DNA of 19,854 bases. Origin: Cyclostephanos tholiformis (taxonomy: Eukaryota > Bacillariophyta > Thalassiosirophyceae > Thalassiosirales > Thalassiosiraceae). The notes under the pieces are model-generated. The model saw nothing but the letters and a program-made list of their open reading frames with translations. It had not been told where the DNA came from and did no database searches. The position numbers were made by a program, and so were the translations under genes. The stretch is from the NCBI GenBank assembly GCA_036939975.1, contig JALLPB010000313.1:1-19854 (forward strand), written 5' to 3'. Position 1 is the first letter of the stretch. Each line of letters opens with the position of its first letter. Positions 16,750-19,854 of the stretch are shown here, one piece after another.

Positions 16750-19242
16750 CTACGCAATAGACGGAGGCCTCGAAATGTCATCCTCGTCGTCATATTCATC
16801 ACGATAGCGACGACCGCCGCTCGAGTGGAAATTATCACTTGAGCGACGATCGCGATGACCGATGCCATATTCTTCCCCACGTCTATCACCGGACCTATGG
16901 CTTCCGCTCGTCCTGTGACTGCTACTAGTCGCGTGACTATGCCGACTGTTCAAGCTCCTGACAGATTCTACATTTGACCTGTGACTCTGACCGCTGCGAT
17001 GGCTCGTCGACGACCGATGGCTCGTCGACGACCGATGGCTTGTCGATGAGCGCTGACTCGTAGAGGAGCGCTGACTCGTAGAGGAGCGCTGACTCGTCGA
17101 GGAGCGCTGACTCGCCAACGATCGCTCTGACACTCCTGAATCTCGTCCAATGGATGATGGCCCGTTGTGAGAATGTGAGCTCCGACGACCGTCATGGCCT
17201 TCGATGTAGGAATCCAAGCTCCTTGGGGCCTCGCGACTACTTATGAACTCGCCGTTGCGATGACGATCACCATGATCTGGATTGTCGGAGTACGACGACA
17301 AGCTCCTTGAGGACATTTTCATCTCGAACTCCTGCGCTCCTATTTCCGTATCAGCGTCGTCGCGCTTATTGACGTAACGCCTCGCGAACAGGAAGAAGAC
17401 TAAGAAGATTGCGGCCATGGTCAGACCGAATAACAAGCGACACTGATTACTCGAGCAGATGGGGGTACGGACAGCTTTGTCCGAGGCGCTATCCGATGGC
17501 GCCTGCTGCTGCTCAGCGGATCCACCCTCCCCAGCCGCCTCAGCGGACGACGACGACGATGCCCCGGCCCCGGAGACGAGACGGGAGTAGGCGCAATCGC
17601 TCTCCGAGATGCCAATGCGAGCCTCCTCCATGTCGAACATGATGTCATATCCCATCATCGCGTTCACGCCTAACACGTTTCCGATGGACGCGTCCACGTC
17701 GAGGAATACCCTCGGCTCATACTTACCGTCGTCGGATTTGCGCATGTAATGCCACGGGGGCACGGTGAGCATGACGTCGTTCGGGGTGCTAACGTCGACG
17801 ATTCCCGCGAGTCCCGGGACCTCACGCGGGTCGGTGGTGCGAACTTCGTCCCCGACCCCGCCGTTGTGCGGTATCATCTGGAAGACAATCGCGGGAAGTC
17901 GTACCAGCTCACTTTCGGACATCGTAATCGGATCGTTCGTGTACTCGTGCCCGGTGATCTCCCCCCATAACCGGCGGAATTCGTCCGACACCGTACCCGC
18001 GATGAGGTGCGTATCCGCCGCGCCGGAATCAATGCTAGCGCCGAGACCGACATCGATGGGATGATATCGCGCCTTATCGTTAAACATCACGCTCGCATCG
18101 GCAGTACCCCCCCCCTCCCTGAGGTAAATCTTGCGAACCATGACCTCGAACGTTGACGACGATTCATCGCCGACGCTTTGGGCGAATACCATCGCCGTCT
18201 TGTGCAGGTTGATGTCGACGCCCCCGAGTACGATCGTCCCCCCCCCCCCCCCGGTCGTCATAGTTCCTCCCTCCCCCGTCCCCCCGTGCGAAGTCGGCGA
18301 TATTCCCGCGAGGCAAAGGCTAAATATTGCCCTGTGTATCATCGACATGGCCCTCATCTGTCCCCAGAAGCTCTCTGCCCTCATGTTAAGTCCCACGACG
18401 CCGCTCGGGATCATCCCGTCGGCGTATCCCGTGGCCCTCGTCTGACAACCGAACTGGAGCGGGAACGAGAACCGGTAGGCCTTATTCGGGTCATTCCCCT
18501 CCACGTTCTCCCCGACGTATGTAAGATGATTCTCATAGATGTCGTCGTTGTTGTCGGCGGGGGGGGCGGGATCCATCGGCGAGACCGAATAATCGTGTGG
18601 ACCGCCGGCATAGGCGAGATCCCTCGCCTCGAATGCCACCCAGCCCATAACGTCGATGTTCGGGAATAAGGCGCTGCTCTCGTGTCCACCCTCGATGATG
18701 CACAATCCACGCTGCGTCTCGTCGACGCCGAGGTCGACGCCCACCGACACGAGCTCGCGACATGCGCCCAGGAAGCACTCGTCGTCATCCTCGTCGTTTG
18801 CGTCTTGTCCTTCCACTGGGGAGCATCGTAGGGGCAAGAAACTCGACGACCTTGCCGGATCGAAGAACAACGACGTCGATGACGACGACGGATCGTCGTA
18901 ATCCGCCAAGCAGCCATTGCAAAGGCCGCAGGGGAAGGCGGTGGCCGACGATCCGGTATCGACCACACCCGTCTGTCTCTGGGGAGGGTATCCGACCCAC
19001 ACGTCGAGGAAGTGCAAGTCGGCGGAGCGATGACCGACGTAGAGCGGACCGAGTTGCTGCTGCGATTCGAGACGTCTCCTCTCGACCACCTCGTGACGAC
19101 TTAGGAGGGGGAACGAGATCATCCCCCCCCCGCCTTGGGACGCATCGACGACCACCGACGGGGACGACGTCGATGAAAACAGGGCGGCCAACAAGGTGGC
19201 TCCGGCCGCCGCGAATAACGACGTGCGACGATGGGTCATCAT
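16750..19242 (-). CDS. Membrane-anchored A1 aspartic protease, plasmepsin V-like
   Basis: An 830-aa pepsin-family endopeptidase, probably in the secretory pathway or at the cell surface. A hydrophobic signal sequence (about 8-33) precedes the two catalytic motifs: D95 in VVDTGSSATAF and D405 in ASIDSGAADTHL. Directly after the first motif comes a Cys cluster, C105, C108 and C111 in FPCGLCNGC, with more Cys near 139-160. A nepenthesin-type insert at this place is known from plasmepsin V and oomycete membrane proteases. One transmembrane helix (about 602-622, LLFGLTMAAIFLVFFLFARR) is followed by a cytosolic tail of about 205 residues rich in Ser, Arg and His, with a 6-residue repeat (RSSTSQ or RSSTSH). 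A poly-Gly stretch coded by a 15-C run lies at about residues 331-335. Unlike plasmepsin V, the tail is long. The substrate is unknown. Confidence 0.88.
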   Translation of the reverse strand: MMTHRRTSLFAAAGATLLAALFSSTSSPSVVVDASQGGGGMISFPLLSRHEVVERRRLESQQQLGPLYVGHRSADLHFLDVWVGYPPQRQTGVVDTGSSATAFPCGLCNGCLADYDDPSSSSTSLFFDPARSSSFLPLRCSPVEGQDANDEDDDECFLGACRELVSVGVDLGVDETQRGLCIIEGGHESSALFPNIDVMGWVAFEARDLAYAGGPHDYSVSPMDPAPPADNNDDIYENHLTYVGENVEGNDPNKAYRFSFPLQFGCQTRATGYADGMIPSGVVGLNMRAESFWGQMRAMSMIHRAIFSLCLAGISPTSHGGTGEGGTMTTGGGGGTIVLGGVDINLHKTAMVFAQSVGDESSSTFEVMVRKIYLREGGGTADASVMFNDKARYHPIDVGLGASIDSGAADTHLIAGTVSDEFRRLWGEITGHEYTNDPITMSESELVRLPAIVFQMIPHNGGVGDEVRTTDPREVPGLAGIVDVSTPNDVMLTVPPWHYMRKSDDGKYEPRVFLDVDASIGNVLGVNAMMGYDIMFDMEEARIGISESDCAYSRLVSGAGASSSSSAEAAGEGGSAEQQQAPSDSASDKAVRTPICSSNQCRLLFGLTMAAIFLVFFLFARRYVNKRDDADTEIGAQEFEMKMSSRSLSSYSDNPDHGDRHRNGEFISSREAPRSLDSYIEGHDGRRSSHSHNGPSSIGRDSGVSERSLASQRSSTSQRSSTSQRSSTSQRSSTSHRSSTSHRSSTSHRSGQSHRSNVESVRSLNSRHSHATSSSHRTSGSHRSGDRRGEEYGIGHRDRRSSDNFHSSGGRRYRDEYDDEDDISRPPSIA
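16998..17123 (-). repeat. Seven 18-bp tandem repeats coding the protease tail
   Basis: Seven contiguous 18-bp units encode hexapeptides of the form S-Q/H-R-S-S-T. Two subtypes are segregated: units 1-3 (GATGGCTCGTCGACGACC type, coding the His version) and units 4-7 (GCTGACTCGTAGAGGAGC type, coding the Gln version). Identical neighbours (units 1 and 2; 4 and 5) indicate recent copying by slippage or unequal exchange while the frame was kept. Confidence 0.9.
18238..18252 (-). repeat. 15-C run inside the protease coding region
   Basis: The run encodes consecutive glycines in a loop of the catalytic domain. The frame is intact as given. A length change not divisible by three would truncate the enzyme, so read support at this position matters. 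Confidence 0.85.
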
Positions 19243-19280
19243 GGTTGGAGAAAATGTCCCTCCCTTTCTTTTCTTCTTAC

Positions 19281-19300
19281 TATTAATAATAATAATAATT
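19281..19300. repeat. AAT microsatellite in the protease leader
   Basis: Five to six consecutive AAT/ATT units lie about 40 bp upstream of the protease start codon, in its likely 5-prime leader. Confidence 0.8.
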
Positions 19301-19422
19301 AGGCGTAATACTAATATAAATCATGATTTTTGGGGGGGATGACAAACCGACCCTCGCTGTCGTTTTTGGTGTCGAACGATACTACTGACAGATAACACAT
19401 CGAATGAACCGTAGATTTAAGG

Positions 19423-19575
19423 TATTACGTACCTCTAACCGTTTTCTCGGAGTTGTGGCCACACCAACGAGTTTCCTTCTATTTTTTTCTTTTTCTTTTA
19501 TCGTGGTATTACTGTCACTCAGGTCAATATTATTTTATTAGCCACAACTCGGAGAAAGGGATTAGGTAGTTAATA
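19423..19575. mobile_element. Degenerate MITE-like inverted repeat, about 150 bp
   Basis: The inner arms 19442-19459 (TTTTCTCGGAGTTGTGGC) and 19541-19558 pair at 16 of 18 positions. With gaps the similarity extends outward to TATTA at 19423 and TAATA at 19575, giving arms of about 35-37 bp around an 80-bp AT-rich centre. There is no coding content. Size and structure fit a small non-autonomous DNA element or its remnant. The arms do not resemble the Harbinger ends at 99 and 3973. Confidence 0.5.
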
Positions 19576-19854
19576 TTCGTGCTGTTGTCTTCCTAGGAGC
19601 TCCCATGTAGCGGCCCCTTGTGAGAAAGGGACGAAAAATTGAACAGCCCTCCGAATGACCATCTGGTAACAGTCAAAATAACCGTAATACCATTATTTTT
19701 AAGGTTATTGTCTGACGATATTACCCCTATTGAGTTATGGGGGATTTTTTTCAGTAGGGCTTAAAAAATCTTGGTAACACATTCATCGTAGCTCCTTACG
19801 GTTCGGCACAAAGGTCAATATCCTGGCCACAAAGGTGCGAAGGTTTTTTTCAAT

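Larger units (their letters stand above)
19243..19854. other. Upstream region of the protease gene
   Basis: This should contain the protease promoter and leader. An AAT microsatellite lies at about 19281-19300, and an AT-rich TATAAAT-like stretch at about 19314-19321. Farther out are the inverted repeat at 19423-19575 and a weaker imperfect inverted repeat at about 19665-19725. No gene was recognised to the end of the window. Confidence 0.5.

Noticed and set aside
19660..19730. Imperfect inverted repeat GGTAACAGTCAAAATAACC and GGTTATTGTCTGACGATATT
   Set aside because: The pairing needs gaps and lies in AT-rich DNA, so it is close to what chance allows; noted only in the upstream-region entry.

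Overview
The window reads as nuclear DNA of a diatom-like stramenopile. Support: eukaryotic genes with one short phase-consistent intron each (108 to 148 nt, GTGAGT or GTAAGT donors), compact alternating gene orientation, GC-rich exons against AT-richer spacers, and a plant-transposon-type PIF/Harbinger element. The lineage call is an inference from gene style, not a database match.

Layout. Positions 99-3973 hold an almost complete PIF/Harbinger-type DNA transposon: 38-bp terminal inverted repeats with one mismatch, a minus-strand DDE transposase, a plus-strand partner protein with a Cys/His motif and a basic tail, and a cluster of palindromic copies of the terminal motif just inside the right end. 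A single N at 1160 is flanked by an exact 79-bp direct repeat, almost certainly an unmerged assembly overlap that breaks the partner ORF. The element ends about 130 bp upstream of SRP19 (4107-4986, +). SRP19 converges on ribosomal protein S9 (5424-5996, -). A gene-free, AT-rich stretch of about 2.4 kb follows (5997-8367), with degenerate duplications, a short-period TTGCAAA array and a cruciform.

The right half is gene dense: a ubiquitin-specific protease (8368-11157, -, one intron), a predicted mitochondrial inner-membrane protein (11975-12727, +, one intron), a DFRP1/ZC3H15/Tma46-like translation factor without zinc fingers (12840-13727, -), an RBM25-like splicing factor with a C-terminal PWI domain (14097-16142, +), and a single-pass membrane aspartic protease with a Cys-rich insert like that of plasmepsin V and a repetitive Ser/Arg/His tail (16750-19242, -). 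The last 600 bp hold a degenerate MITE-like inverted repeat.

The host genes are mainly housekeeping (secretion, translation, splicing, ubiquitin turnover, mitochondrion, proteolysis) and do not form a pathway cluster. USP/mitochondrial gene and DFRP1/RBM25 are divergent pairs that probably share promoter regions. I see no convincing new multi-gene system. The most unusual items are the DFRP1 homologue without CCCH fingers, the plasmepsin V-like protease, and the organisation of the Harbinger right end.
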